Positions 27,845 through 36,024 of a stretch of DNA of 64,000 bases are shown here, piece by piece; positions within the stretch are counted from its first letter, which is position 1, and the number at the start of each line of letters is the position of its first letter. This DNA comes from Moanibacter sp964542645 (GTDB taxonomy: Bacteria > Verrucomicrobiota > Verrucomicrobiia > Opitutales > UBA2987). Made by a program: the position numbers and the translations under genes. Where the stretch lies: assembly GCA_964542645.1 (NCBI GenBank), contig CAZIUG010000007.1:124001-188000 (forward strand), in the 5' to 3' direction. Below the pieces are notes generated by a model. The model saw only the letters and a program-made list of their open reading frames with translations. It had not been told where the DNA came from and searched no databases.

Positions 27845-27979
27845 TCTAAGCACCTTTTACTATCCTGATGAATTGCACAAAGCGCATAGAGCGTCGAGCC
27901 CGAATATTCCTTCACCAGGAACCCCTCAAAGTCTACCGTCAAGTCTGATCAACAAAGCGGTGAGACCCTATGTTTATCC

Positions 27980-28648
27980 CTAAGTATTTCCCGTGACTAA
28001 GGTGACCGGCAAATGGATAACTGAATTATAAAAAGACAACTGCACTCTGCCGTCAATAAATGTCAACCTTGCTACCGCTGTGTTAGCAATATCCCCAAGC
28101 CAGCCATGACCACTGCCCCCGTGTTTGAGAAAAGTACCAATCAACATCAGCAGAAATGCACCGTGCGAAATATAAGCAATCCTCTCCTTAGAACAGCCAA
28201 ACCGGTCAATTGTCGTCTTGGCAACTTCCTCGGCTCTTTTCTCCATTTGTTCCATAGTCTCATAGGATTTGCACTTCCACCACCCTCTTCCATCGATTTC
28301 TTCGGGACAGGAATATCCTGCAAACTCGGCTTCAATTTGCATCCGATTCATTCCGGGCCGACCCTCAAAAATATCCGGGCTTGTCCCAGCCATACAACCC
28401 CCGTGCTCGTGAAGATCGATCCATATATCTGGGGCCAAGCCAGTGAATTGCCGTACCTTTTCCGTAGTCTCCAAAGTGCGTCGAAACGGACTTGTAAACA
28501 ACCGATCTAGCTGAAGCCCTCGACACCACAGTCCTACGCGCCGAGCTTGCTCAAAGCCCATCGCTGTCAGAGGAGGATCGTCCACCCGTTCAGACCCAGG
28601 CTGGGCGTTGTTGGTCGACTGTCCGTGACGTATGAGAAATAGTTCCAT
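27980..28648 (-). CDS. Histidine phosphatase (phosphoglycerate mutase-like)
   Basis: This 222-residue phosphatase of the histidine phosphatase superfamily has the phosphohistidine motif RHG at residues 7-9 (FLIRHGQSTNN). The FTSPFRRTLETTEKV block supplies the second Arg, and the late ISHGAFL block supplies the second His. The frame stays open upstream to 29023, but that part has no family similarity and crosses the start of the divergent creatininase gene, so ATG at 28648 is taken as the start. Substrates in this family vary from phosphosugars to nucleotides. The intergenic region 28649-28897 should hold two divergent promoters. Confidence 0.86.
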   Translation of the reverse strand: MELFLIRHGQSTNNAQPGSERVDDPPLTAMGFEQARRVGLWCRGLQLDRLFTSPFRRTLETTEKVRQFTGLAPDIWIDLHEHGGCMAGTSPDIFEGRPGMNRMQIEAEFAGYSCPEEIDGRGWWKCKSYETMEQMEKRAEEVAKTTIDRFGCSKERIAYISHGAFLLMLIGTFLKHGGSGHGWLGDIANTAVARLTFIDGRVQLSFYNSVIHLPVTLVTGNT

Positions 28649-28897
28649 CGGGTCTTTACTCAAGGTGTACGTCGGCTCAACTCTGTCAATTGCCGATTTG
28701 TCTGCCCATTGAAAAATGATCGAACCAGTTAGAGAAAAAGAGAAAACTTTTGAAACTTTTTTTGGAATTATCAGGCCTTCTAATGATTTTTTACATTCTA
28801 GGATTCGTTGATCCACCCAACTCTCCGAATTGGTGATTTGACCTTCGACTGTACATAATAAAACTTTAATGACACACACCCAACGAAAGGAATCAAT

Positions 28898-29785
28898 ATG
28901 AGCAGCCACGCGAAAACGGAATATCGATACGGAAAACTGACCTGGCCAGAGATTAATGACGCTGTCGATCTTGGCAAGGTCTGCATCGTCCCATGTGGTG
29001 CCATCGAGCAACACGGACACCATCTCCCACTTGACGTAGATGTGCTCTGTTCAACCGAGGTCGCATTGGGCGCAGGCCGTACCGCGCCGGATAACACCCT
29101 GATTCTACCCTCTGTGAACTACGGTTATACGGGCCATGTGATGGATTTCCCGGGAACAATAAACAACGATTTTGAGCACTTTATACACCACGTTCTCGAC
29201 ATTACAAAGTCACTGGCCTACCACGGCTTCAAAAAGATCATTTTACTCAACGGCCATGGTTCCAACATGCCGAATCTGGAGCTGGTTTCGCGTCGGACAA
29301 ATCTTGAAACCGACGCAGAATGTATCCTAACTGCATGGTGGAATCTATTGACTGTAGATAAGGCATTCATGCCCAGTTGGCGTGAAAGTAAATTCCCAGG
29401 AGGATGCGCGCATGCCTGCGAACTTGAGACTTCCGTGTATCTCTATCTCGACAACGATAACGTTCGAAAGGATCAGATTAAGAGTGGCGACATTTCCTTC
29501 AACCTCGAGGACAATCCCTTCAATTACGTGGACCTATTCGGATCGGGTCCAGCAAACATCATTTCATGGACTAGTAGTTATTCCGATACCGGCGTACTAG
29601 GTGCAGCAGAACTAGCCACGGCAGAGAAGGGAAAGGCGGCCTACGAAGAGGCCGTCAAACAATTGGTGCGATTAGTGGCCTGGTTCAAGGACCGCCCGAA
29701 GGATCAGCGAAAGGACCGGCATAGAAAGCCACCGAGCATGCCCATCTCATGGGGCCAGAGGCCAGTGAAAGAGGAAACCCTTTAA
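28898..29785 (+). CDS. Creatininase-family amidohydrolase (copy 1)
   Basis: This 295-residue member of the creatininase family is a metal-dependent cyclic-amide hydrolase family that includes creatininase and mycofactocin peptidase MftE. The metal-site motifs are E37-Q-H39-G (GAIEQHGHHLP), D48, NGHGSN with H120, and HACELETS with H172 and E177. The last block usually reads HAGExET. An AAAGGA Shine-Dalgarno sequence lies 6-11 bases before the ATG at 28898, one of the better ribosome binding sites of this window. The C-terminal tail is basic and proline-rich. A second creatininase is encoded at 34148. The substrate is unknown. Confidence 0.88.
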   Translation: MSSHAKTEYRYGKLTWPEINDAVDLGKVCIVPCGAIEQHGHHLPLDVDVLCSTEVALGAGRTAPDNTLILPSVNYGYTGHVMDFPGTINNDFEHFIHHVLDITKSLAYHGFKKIILLNGHGSNMPNLELVSRRTNLETDAECILTAWWNLLTVDKAFMPSWRESKFPGGCAHACELETSVYLYLDNDNVRKDQIKSGDISFNLEDNPFNYVDLFGSGPANIISWTSSYSDTGVLGAAELATAEKGKAAYEEAVKQLVRLVAWFKDRPKDQRKDRHRKPPSMPISWGQRPVKEETL

Positions 29786-30244
29786 GGTTGTACAAGTCGT
29801 ACCTATACCTATCAGATAACGAATGCAGGTCTACTTTATTATAGGATTTTTCCTTTAGTTTCCGCACGAGCCCTTTCCTTTTAAATCTTATCATAAATTT
29901 CACCGAACATCACACCCCTATGTAATACGCTTTTCTGTCGGGTTTTGGCGTGATGCTCTCATTGGTCAATCAATCAGATTTCCGATATATTTCACTCCTA
30001 AGATCCCCAAGGAAGAAAGAGATCTTTTCCTTCTTTTTCGTAATTTTGATCGTCAGGTCGGTTACACATCCTTTGAATATCTGCAAACCTGATTGCTCGA
30101 TTAGTGATCCGTCCCGTCTCCGGGAAAGTGTTAAAACTCGCGACAAGTATTACCGAAATACAATCAATATTCTGAATTTCTGTCAGAAATGAACTTCAAG
30201 AACCAGAAGGATTATCGACAGTCTCAGCACTCAAGGATAGAATT
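29786..30244. other. Intergenic region
   Basis: These 459 bases precede the aminotransferase gene. An 80-codon plus-strand frame (29950-30192) has two adjacent basic and hydrophobic stretches but no family resemblance or ribosome binding site, and I do not accept it as a gene. The aminotransferase promoter is expected near the right end, where AAGGAT precedes its ATG. Confidence 0.35.
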
Positions 30245-31585
30245 ATGAAAGACAAAGCGACTCAAGACCTCACGGCTTCAATCGAGGACAGCTACCGAAC
30301 ACAGAACCCACGGTCGGAGGAACTCTTTGAGCGTGCATGCAAGTCGATGCCGGGAGGGGCCAAGGGTGCCTACTACCACGCGCCCTTTCCTCTGACCATG
30401 GACCGAGGTGAAGGATGCTATCTATGGGATGTTGACGGACACAAGTACCTGGACTTTGCAACTCATCACACTACTCAAGTTCTCGGACACAAGCATCCGG
30501 CGGTGATGAAAGCCGTTCAAGACCAGTTGGACAAGGGCAGCGCTCTTGGTGCAGCGGTTGGAATTGAGGCAGATATGTGCGAGGAACTATGTCGCAGGGT
30601 TCCTTCGTTGGACAAGGTCCGATTTTGCAATTCGGGCACTGAAGCCACTCTACACCTTATCCGTCTTGCTCGTGGGTTCAGTAGGCGTTCCAAGATCGCA
30701 AAGTTCGAAGGTGGATATCACGGAAGCCACGACGTAGTGGAGGTAAGCTCTGCTTCGCCTTTAGACAAAGCGGGATCGGAAACTGCTCCCAACTCTGTCC
30801 CATCGACCGGAGGGATGTCACCTAACGTAGCTAGTGAAGTTCTGACTCTTCCCTACAACGATGAAGCATCCGTGGAGCGTCTCATCGCCCAGCATCATGA
30901 AGAGTTAGCATGTGTAATCTTCGACCCTAAGGCAGGAATAGTGCCCCAACGAAAAGAATTCGCCAAGTTTCTCCGAGAGATTACTAGGAATTACGATCTC
31001 CTACTCATACTCGATGAAATCGTAGGTTTCCGGATGGGAATCGGTGGATTACAGGAGCACTATGACATTGAGCCCGATTTAACGTCATATGGCAAGGTTG
31101 TTGGCGGGGGATTTCCAGTTGGAGCCTTTGGGGGAAGGGCAGACATCATGGATCTACTTGATAGCAGAAAAGGCGGCACGGGCATGTTTCAAAGCGGTTC
31201 ATTCAGCGCTAATCCAATCACCATGGCCGCCGGATATGCTACCCTCAAAGAGCTAACTCCTGAAGCCTTTGAACACCTTAACCGCTTAGGCAAGCAACTA
31301 GTTGAGGGACTCAACCGCCTTTTCGAAAGTAGGGGCGTAGCTGCCCAAGCGGTAAATACGGGCTCGGTCTTTAGCATCCATTTCAGCAAAGAGAAAGTCG
31401 TTAACTATCGCACCATGGCTCGTGCAGACAAAGCAATGGCCCATCGGGTCTACCTCGCTCTTCTTGCGGAAGGATATTTCCTTACTGACGGATTAATCAT
31501 GAATGCCTTCTCTCTCCCCACCGAAGAGAGCCACATCAATGGTTTGATTGAGGCTGTGGGACGCTCCGTTAAACGGGCCAGTTAA
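30245..31585 (+). CDS. Class III aminotransferase, HemL-like paralogue
   Basis: This 446-residue PLP enzyme is related to glutamate-1-semialdehyde 2,1-aminomutase but is not the haem-pathway enzyme, which is present at 54840. Family features are SGTEAT (130-135), the YHGSHD block (158-163), D257 (LLILDEIVGFR) that contacts the PLP nitrogen, and K284 (SYGKVVGGGFP), the Schiff-base lysine. It has a longer N-terminus and an inserted stretch after YHGSHD compared with HemL. An AAGGAT Shine-Dalgarno sequence precedes the ATG. It probably acts on an amino acid of an accessory catabolic or biosynthetic route. The P-loop gene follows 58 bases later on the same strand. Confidence 0.87.
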   Translation: MKDKATQDLTASIEDSYRTQNPRSEELFERACKSMPGGAKGAYYHAPFPLTMDRGEGCYLWDVDGHKYLDFATHHTTQVLGHKHPAVMKAVQDQLDKGSALGAAVGIEADMCEELCRRVPSLDKVRFCNSGTEATLHLIRLARGFSRRSKIAKFEGGYHGSHDVVEVSSASPLDKAGSETAPNSVPSTGGMSPNVASEVLTLPYNDEASVERLIAQHHEELACVIFDPKAGIVPQRKEFAKFLREITRNYDLLLILDEIVGFRMGIGGLQEHYDIEPDLTSYGKVVGGGFPVGAFGGRADIMDLLDSRKGGTGMFQSGSFSANPITMAAGYATLKELTPEAFEHLNRLGKQLVEGLNRLFESRGVAAQAVNTGSVFSIHFSKEKVVNYRTMARADKAMAHRVYLALLAEGYFLTDGLIMNAFSLPTEESHINGLIEAVGRSVKRAS

Positions 31586-31643
31586 CCATGAATTTGGAGG
31601 CGACAGACAAAATTTTCCTCTGCGCTTCACACCCATCCTAACA

Positions 31644-32411
31644 ATGCCTTCCCTCTATATCATCCTCGGAGCTGCCGGATCCGGTCGACGCGAAATCCTG
31701 CTCAATCTCGTCGAGACGATCAATCAAGACGAACCGTCAACCGTAGCCCTTTTTATCAATCGCAGTGAACCTTCTTCACCGCTAGACAAAAGACTTCATC
31801 TACCTCCAAAACACCATTATCTCGACTGGGAGTTTCAGGACAATTCGAAGATTATCTCGGACTCGATTCCTTCCTCTGCATCTGAAGTTTTTTTCCTCAC
31901 AGAGGGCCAAACCAATCCCGTCGATCAGATCGAAGACCTAAAATCTTGGATCATGCAAAACAACCTGGACCTAGCTCGGATCATCGTCGTGGTCAACTGT
32001 CAGCTCTGCTACCATCAACCGGCTGCGAGGGCCTGGTTTCAATGCTGTATACACTTCGCCGATATTGTCCTCCTTAACAAACGCTCCGACGTACCTAACC
32101 AATGGGTCAAAGAATTTCTGGATTCCTACGAAAAAGACCGCTATCCCTGCCTGTTTCATTACGTGAAGAAAGGAAAAGTTGACCTGCCAGAAATAGTCCT
32201 GTTTCCCGAGGCCCGACGTCTCTCTCTCATCTTCGACGACCTCGAAGCAGCTCCCTTCCCCTCGGATATTAAAATCGAAGGCAATCTCCACCTCGACAAA
32301 GAAAACAATGAATCAAATCTGGACTCTGATCTTTATCTCGCTCGGTATCCTAACGGCCGAAGAGTGAAGAGGATTCCCGACATTAAAAGTTTGCTTCAGC
32401 CCAAATCCTGA
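31644..32411 (+). CDS. Degenerate CobW/P47K-like P-loop protein
   Basis: This 255-residue protein has the layout of a CobW/COG0523 GTPase domain with changed nucleotide motifs. The Walker A region reads GAAGSGRRE (residues 9-17), where Gly-Lys-Thr/Ser is expected, so the phosphate-binding Lys is Arg. The FLTEGQTNPVD block (84-94) aligns with Walker B, and FADIVLLNK (138-146) matches the guanine-specifying NK motif. CobW's metal-binding Cys-x-Cys-Cys is missing, although C119, C122, C134 and C135 occur near the middle. The frame opens upstream at 31548, but ATG at 31644 fits the P-loop start. It lies 58 bases after the aminotransferase gene. It may bind nucleotide weakly or not at all. Confidence 0.65.
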   Translation: MPSLYIILGAAGSGRREILLNLVETINQDEPSTVALFINRSEPSSPLDKRLHLPPKHHYLDWEFQDNSKIISDSIPSSASEVFFLTEGQTNPVDQIEDLKSWIMQNNLDLARIIVVVNCQLCYHQPAARAWFQCCIHFADIVLLNKRSDVPNQWVKEFLDSYEKDRYPCLFHYVKKGKVDLPEIVLFPEARRLSLIFDDLEAAPFPSDIKIEGNLHLDKENNESNLDSDLYLARYPNGRRVKRIPDIKSLLQPKS

Positions 32412-32461
32412 ATGGGTCACCAACCCTACTACCGGTTTTCTCCTCGAGTCTATTATCGCAA

Positions 32462-32680
32462 TCAATCCACTCCATCAACAATTGGCAGTTCGGAAACTTG
32501 GAATACCCAAGGTGACGATGAAGGTCCGACCCAGACAACCAACTGATCGGCACCAGGATTGTTGATGCACTTCACGACAGAAGTGCCTAGAATTCCCAGA
32601 AGAAAATATGAGAACTAAGTGTGCCTCACATCGTAGGAATTGATGAAGGCCCAGATGTTCTACCGGTCTCCATGTTCCAT
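32462..32680 (-). pseudogene. Probable eroded gene fragment (unrecognised)
   Basis: Between the P-loop gene and tRNA-Leu, one minus-strand frame reads like the C-terminal end of a protein, with two internal stops. It contains NIWAFINSYD, a stop, then GTSVVKCINNPGADQLVVWV and SPWVFQVSELPIVDGVD before the final stop at 32462-32464. Regular alternation of polar and hydrophobic residues suggests former coding sequence. I do not recognise the family. A different frame of 74 codons is open here but has a poorer composition. The rest of 32412-32776 shows nothing further. Confidence 0.4.
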
Positions 32681-32776
32681 TAGCTTTTCCTGTTGTCACC
32701 CATTTATATTTCCAGCATAATTCGGACCTTGCCCCATTTTTTCTCTCACTTAGTCTTTCCTCTCTCTTCCTTCACT

Positions 32777-32861
32777 GCCCAGGTGGTGGAATTGGTAGAC
32801 ACGCATGATTCAGGTTCATGTGCCGCGAGGTGTGGGGGTTCGAGTCCCCCCCTGGGCACCA
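32777..32861 (+). tRNA. tRNA-Leu (anticodon CAG)
   Basis: The 85-base sequence folds as a class II tRNA. The acceptor stem GCCCAGG pairs with CCTGGGC (32851-32857), followed by discriminator A and an encoded CCA. The anticodon stem CATGA/TCATG encloses loop TTCAGGT, giving anticodon CAG at 32811-32813, which reads CUG leucine codons. A variable arm (GTGCCGCGAGGTGT region) and a T-arm with GGGGG-TTCGAGT-CCCCC complete it. It stands alone on the plus strand, flanked by an eroded gene fragment upstream and the DapA-like gene downstream. Confidence 0.95.
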
Positions 32862-33019
32862 TTTTGTAGTTCCTTAGTGCCCTCCTGGCCCCTTCCCTTG
32901 TGGCTACTGCTGTGCTAGATGTTCAATTTTTCTGGTTATCTTCTTAGCCTCATACTTGAATGCGTCGCACCACTAGCAATTGTTCGTTTATTTAAATTCT
33001 ATATTAGAAAAGATTAACC

Positions 33020-33931
33020 ATGACACAAAAAGATGTCGCGCTAAAACGCCATCCCCTGAATCGACCTCCCATCGAAGGCGTCATCGCTCTACTCTTCACC
33101 CCTTTCAGCAAAGAAACCAAAAGCATTGATTTAAAGAGCCTAAGGCGGGAGGTGGATTTTGTCTTGGATGCTGGAGTCTCGGCCGTTGTGGCTTGCGGTA
33201 AGGCTGGCGAGTTCGAGGGCATGACTCCGGGTGAAAGCGAAAAAGTACTGGACTGTGTTCTGAACCATGTGGACGGACGAGTGCCGGTTGGCATGGGGAT
33301 TATCAGTGTCGACCTGGATCGTGGTAAACAGACAGCTGAAACTGCAGCTCAAGCCGGAGCTGACTTTGCGATGGTGAAAAAATTCTCTAAGAAAGACCTT
33401 CCAGAATTTTTTGGAGAAATTACAGAACGCATTCCGGTGATGTTATACGATCAAACGAACGAGGGAAACCTCGATGTCGAAACCGAATTTCTACCCCTAG
33501 TCAGGGAGTTTAATCAAATCATAGCCGCTAAGATCAGTGGGAACGTCTATTCTTTTGGGTACATTAAGGAACAGGTTCCTAACATCCCGTTGATTTGTGG
33601 CTGGGACGTATTTTCACTGATGGCGTACCTCTCTGGCTCAGACGGTGTGGTTGCAGGGAGCGCGTCCTTCATGCCCGATCGGGAAGTGGAACTGCATCGC
33701 TTAGCGCAGGCTAAACTCTGGGAAGAAGCTCGCAAACTCTTTTACGAGGAGATGCTACCTTTTATCTCATTCGCAACTCCTGACCCCTATGCATTTTCAG
33801 TCAGCAAGTTGGTTCTCCACTGGCTGGGAATCTTCGATTCCCCACTCACCCGACCCCCTTATGCTAACGCCCCGGACTGGATGCAGGAGGAGCTGCGGAT
33901 CCTGGCTTTTCGTATGGGACTAACGAATTAG
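33020..33931 (+). CDS. DapA/NAL-family lyase
   Basis: This 303-residue class I aldolase-type lyase belongs to the dihydrodipicolinate synthase/N-acetylneuraminate lyase family. The Schiff-base lysine is K171 (AAKISGN) and the catalytic tyrosine Y143 (VMLYDQTN). The substrate-carboxylate motif, usually GTTGE or GSTGE, reads GKAGE (60-64), so the carboxylate pocket is unusual. This argues against a true DapA in lysine synthesis and for a 2-keto acid aldolase or dehydratase, for instance of deoxy-sugar acids. It lies between tRNA-Leu and the second creatininase gene, with an independent position. The ATG start has no strong ribosome binding site. Confidence 0.85.
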   Translation: MTQKDVALKRHPLNRPPIEGVIALLFTPFSKETKSIDLKSLRREVDFVLDAGVSAVVACGKAGEFEGMTPGESEKVLDCVLNHVDGRVPVGMGIISVDLDRGKQTAETAAQAGADFAMVKKFSKKDLPEFFGEITERIPVMLYDQTNEGNLDVETEFLPLVREFNQIIAAKISGNVYSFGYIKEQVPNIPLICGWDVFSLMAYLSGSDGVVAGSASFMPDREVELHRLAQAKLWEEARKLFYEEMLPFISFATPDPYAFSVSKLVLHWLGIFDSPLTRPPYANAPDWMQEELRILAFRMGLTN

Positions 33932-34147
33932 AAAGTCCTAGAGATACTGATCCACAAAAAGAAGAATTATATCATATCTATGGAAGGTCTAGAATAGCGC
34001 TTGTGTAAGCACCAAATTAACCACTAATTATTTCTAAACTTAGTGACCCATTTGTATTACTCCTATTTAGATTATGCACAGTCTGTGGGACGTATTGTCT
34101 AAAAACATATTCGAAATGCCCAGTCCGACTAGATCTTGTTAGATTGC

Positions 34148-34909
34148 ATGTTAGACTCGAACAATACTTCGGCTGAAATCGAAGCATCTTCAGTTGATAC
34201 TGCTGTCCTACCAGTGGGTGCTATCGAACAACACGGACCTCACCTTCCAATTTCGGTGGACTGGAGGCAAGCCGAGGCCATAGGTCATGGCGTCGCGGAA
34301 CGGCTCAATGCGTTTCTCCTCCCCGCGCTCCCATTTGGAAACTCGGAGTCGCATTCTGGTTTCCGTGGTTCTATTACGATCCGGCCAAAAACGCTGCAAG
34401 CTTTGGTTACCGATACTTTACTGTCACTTTTTGACCAGGAATTTCGAAATGTTGTGGTCATCAATACCCACGGCGGCAATCTTGTACTAAAACTCGCAGT
34501 CCGAGCCGTGAATATGAACCGCTCTTCCAGCCGTGCATTGCTCGTTTTTCCTCCCCTGCTGGCAGCTCAGCGGTTATCCAATATTTTCCCGCGGTTCGGT
34601 GATGAAATGCATGCGGGAGATCTAGAAACATCACTGATGCTGCATCTAACTCCCGATGAAGTCCGGGCAGGCGCAATCGACCACGTACCTGATGTGTCGC
34701 CAGAATTCTTCGACTACGCCCCAATAAAAAAATACTGCCCTGACGGTGTATGGGGTCGAGCGGCACAGGCGACCGCGGAGAAAGGCCGGCAGGCTCTACA
34801 GATCATGATCGACGAGACGGTCAACCATATCCAAGCCACCTGTAAGAAACTGGAAGACTTGAATAAAGAGAATCAAAACACGGATTCCCCAAATTCAGAA
34901 TCTTATTAA
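34148..34909 (+). CDS. Creatininase-family amidohydrolase (copy 2)
   Basis: This 253-residue creatininase-family protein is shorter than copy 1. Motifs are E27-Q-H29-G (GAIEQHGPHLP), D38, NTHGGN with H108, and HAGDLETS with H155 and E160. The frame extends to a TTG at 34136, but the ATG at 34148 gives the expected short N-terminus. The C-terminal 25 residues are polar and rich in Asn and Ser, outside the fold. It is followed 95 bases later by the Asp-box protein gene on the same strand, so the three genes from here to 37193 may form a transcript. Confidence 0.86.
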   Translation: MLDSNNTSAEIEASSVDTAVLPVGAIEQHGPHLPISVDWRQAEAIGHGVAERLNAFLLPALPFGNSESHSGFRGSITIRPKTLQALVTDTLLSLFDQEFRNVVVINTHGGNLVLKLAVRAVNMNRSSSRALLVFPPLLAAQRLSNIFPRFGDEMHAGDLETSLMLHLTPDEVRAGAIDHVPDVSPEFFDYAPIKKYCPDGVWGRAAQATAEKGRQALQIMIDETVNHIQATCKKLEDLNKENQNTDSPNSESY

Positions 34910-35004
34910 TCTACGTTTTTCCGCGATTAATTGAGAGACTATTATGGATTCTACGTTTGACAGTATCAAGGTTCACTTCGGCCAGCCAATTTCGTTCTAG
35001 TAAA

Positions 35005-36024
35005 ATGGCAAACCTACCTCTTACTATTCTCGATCAGTTCGTCATCGCAGCCGGGCCCGATTCCCGATCTCGAGTATTCGCTGGAGTCCATCTCTTGCCT
35101 AATGGAGAGCTTCTCGTTGGCTACAGGGAAGGGACAGATCATCTTAAAACCGATGATGGAGCAATTATGATAAAGCGCTCGCCCGACAGTGGTCGGACTT
35201 GGAGCCAACCAGTCGCAGTTTGTGCGATTCCGGGTTGGGATTGCTCCGGCGCCAACCGGATTTTGCAGCTAAAAAATGGCCAATTGTTAATGTTTGTCTT
35301 TCAGGCTAAATGGCAAACAACGAACAGTGGCCCTCCCATTCGTGACTCCCACGTTTATACCTCTAGATCGTTAGATGGAGGGCGAACCTGGTCCGAGTTT
35401 GGAACGGAAGTAAAGCTTTTTGATGGCTGGACCGAACCATACGCCCATGGTGACCTCCTCCTTGCAGATGATGGAAATTGGTTACTGCCGGTGCACGGTT
35501 CCGACAGTATAGGTGGCAGGACTTATTCAACGTTAGCCATATCTTCAGATAGAGGCCAGACATGGGTTCGCCGTGGAATAATCGCCTCGGCGGAAGGTAT
35601 CAACTTTTATGAAACGGATTTGATCAGATTGGAAAATGGGCGACTCTTAGGAGTTATCCGGACAGACGATCCACCCTTCGACACCTATCAAGCCTACTCC
35701 AACGACGACGGCCACAGTTGGAGTGACCCAACCCCGACAGGCTTCCGTGGTCCCACCCCACGGCTTTTTCAACTGAACAACGGTGCCCTAATGTGTGCAT
35801 ACCGTGATCGGGATCCAGAACGTCCGGGCGTTAGCTACAGCATAACCGTAGACGTTGGCCAAGAATGGCGATTCATTGGTCAGCTTTACGAGTCGATCGA
35901 CTGGAATTGCGGCTACCCAGACATGGTGCGACTGCCGAACAACGAAATCTTCTGTGTGTTCTATACGGCTTATTGCAATGGAAATTCAGAAATTCACGGC
36001 TTACGTTTGCGAGATAATACATGA
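35005..36024 (+). CDS. Asp-box sialidase-like (BNR repeat) protein
   Basis: This 339-residue six-bladed propeller of the sialidase/neuraminidase superfamily has four Asp-box repeats: SPDSGRTW (59-66), SLDGGRTW (122-129), SSDRGQTW (180-187) and SNDDGHSW (232-239). Each has the S-x-D-x-G-x-T/S-W pattern, and no signal peptide is evident. The frame extends back to a TTG at 34957, but ATG at 35005 is preferred. Asp boxes show the fold, not sialidase activity; the catalytic Arg triad and Tyr could not be assigned with certainty. The stop codon overlaps the ATG of the next gene (ATGA at 36021-36024), so the two are translationally coupled. Confidence 0.84.
   Translation: MANLPLTILDQFVIAAGPDSRSRVFAGVHLLPNGELLVGYREGTDHLKTDDGAIMIKRSPDSGRTWSQPVAVCAIPGWDCSGANRILQLKNGQLLMFVFQAKWQTTNSGPPIRDSHVYTSRSLDGGRTWSEFGTEVKLFDGWTEPYAHGDLLLADDGNWLLPVHGSDSIGGRTYSTLAISSDRGQTWVRRGIIASAEGINFYETDLIRLENGRLLGVIRTDDPPFDTYQAYSNDDGHSWSDPTPTGFRGPTPRLFQLNNGALMCAYRDRDPERPGVSYSITVDVGQEWRFIGQLYESIDWNCGYPDMVRLPNNEIFCVFYTAYCNGNSEIHGLRLRDNT

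Noticed and set aside
28649..29023. N-terminal extension of the histidine phosphatase
   Set aside because: The extra 125 residues resemble no domain and cross the divergent creatininase start; the RHG motif fits ATG 28648.
29950..30192. 80-codon plus-strand frame
   Set aside because: A hydrophobic run without a start signal or family match.
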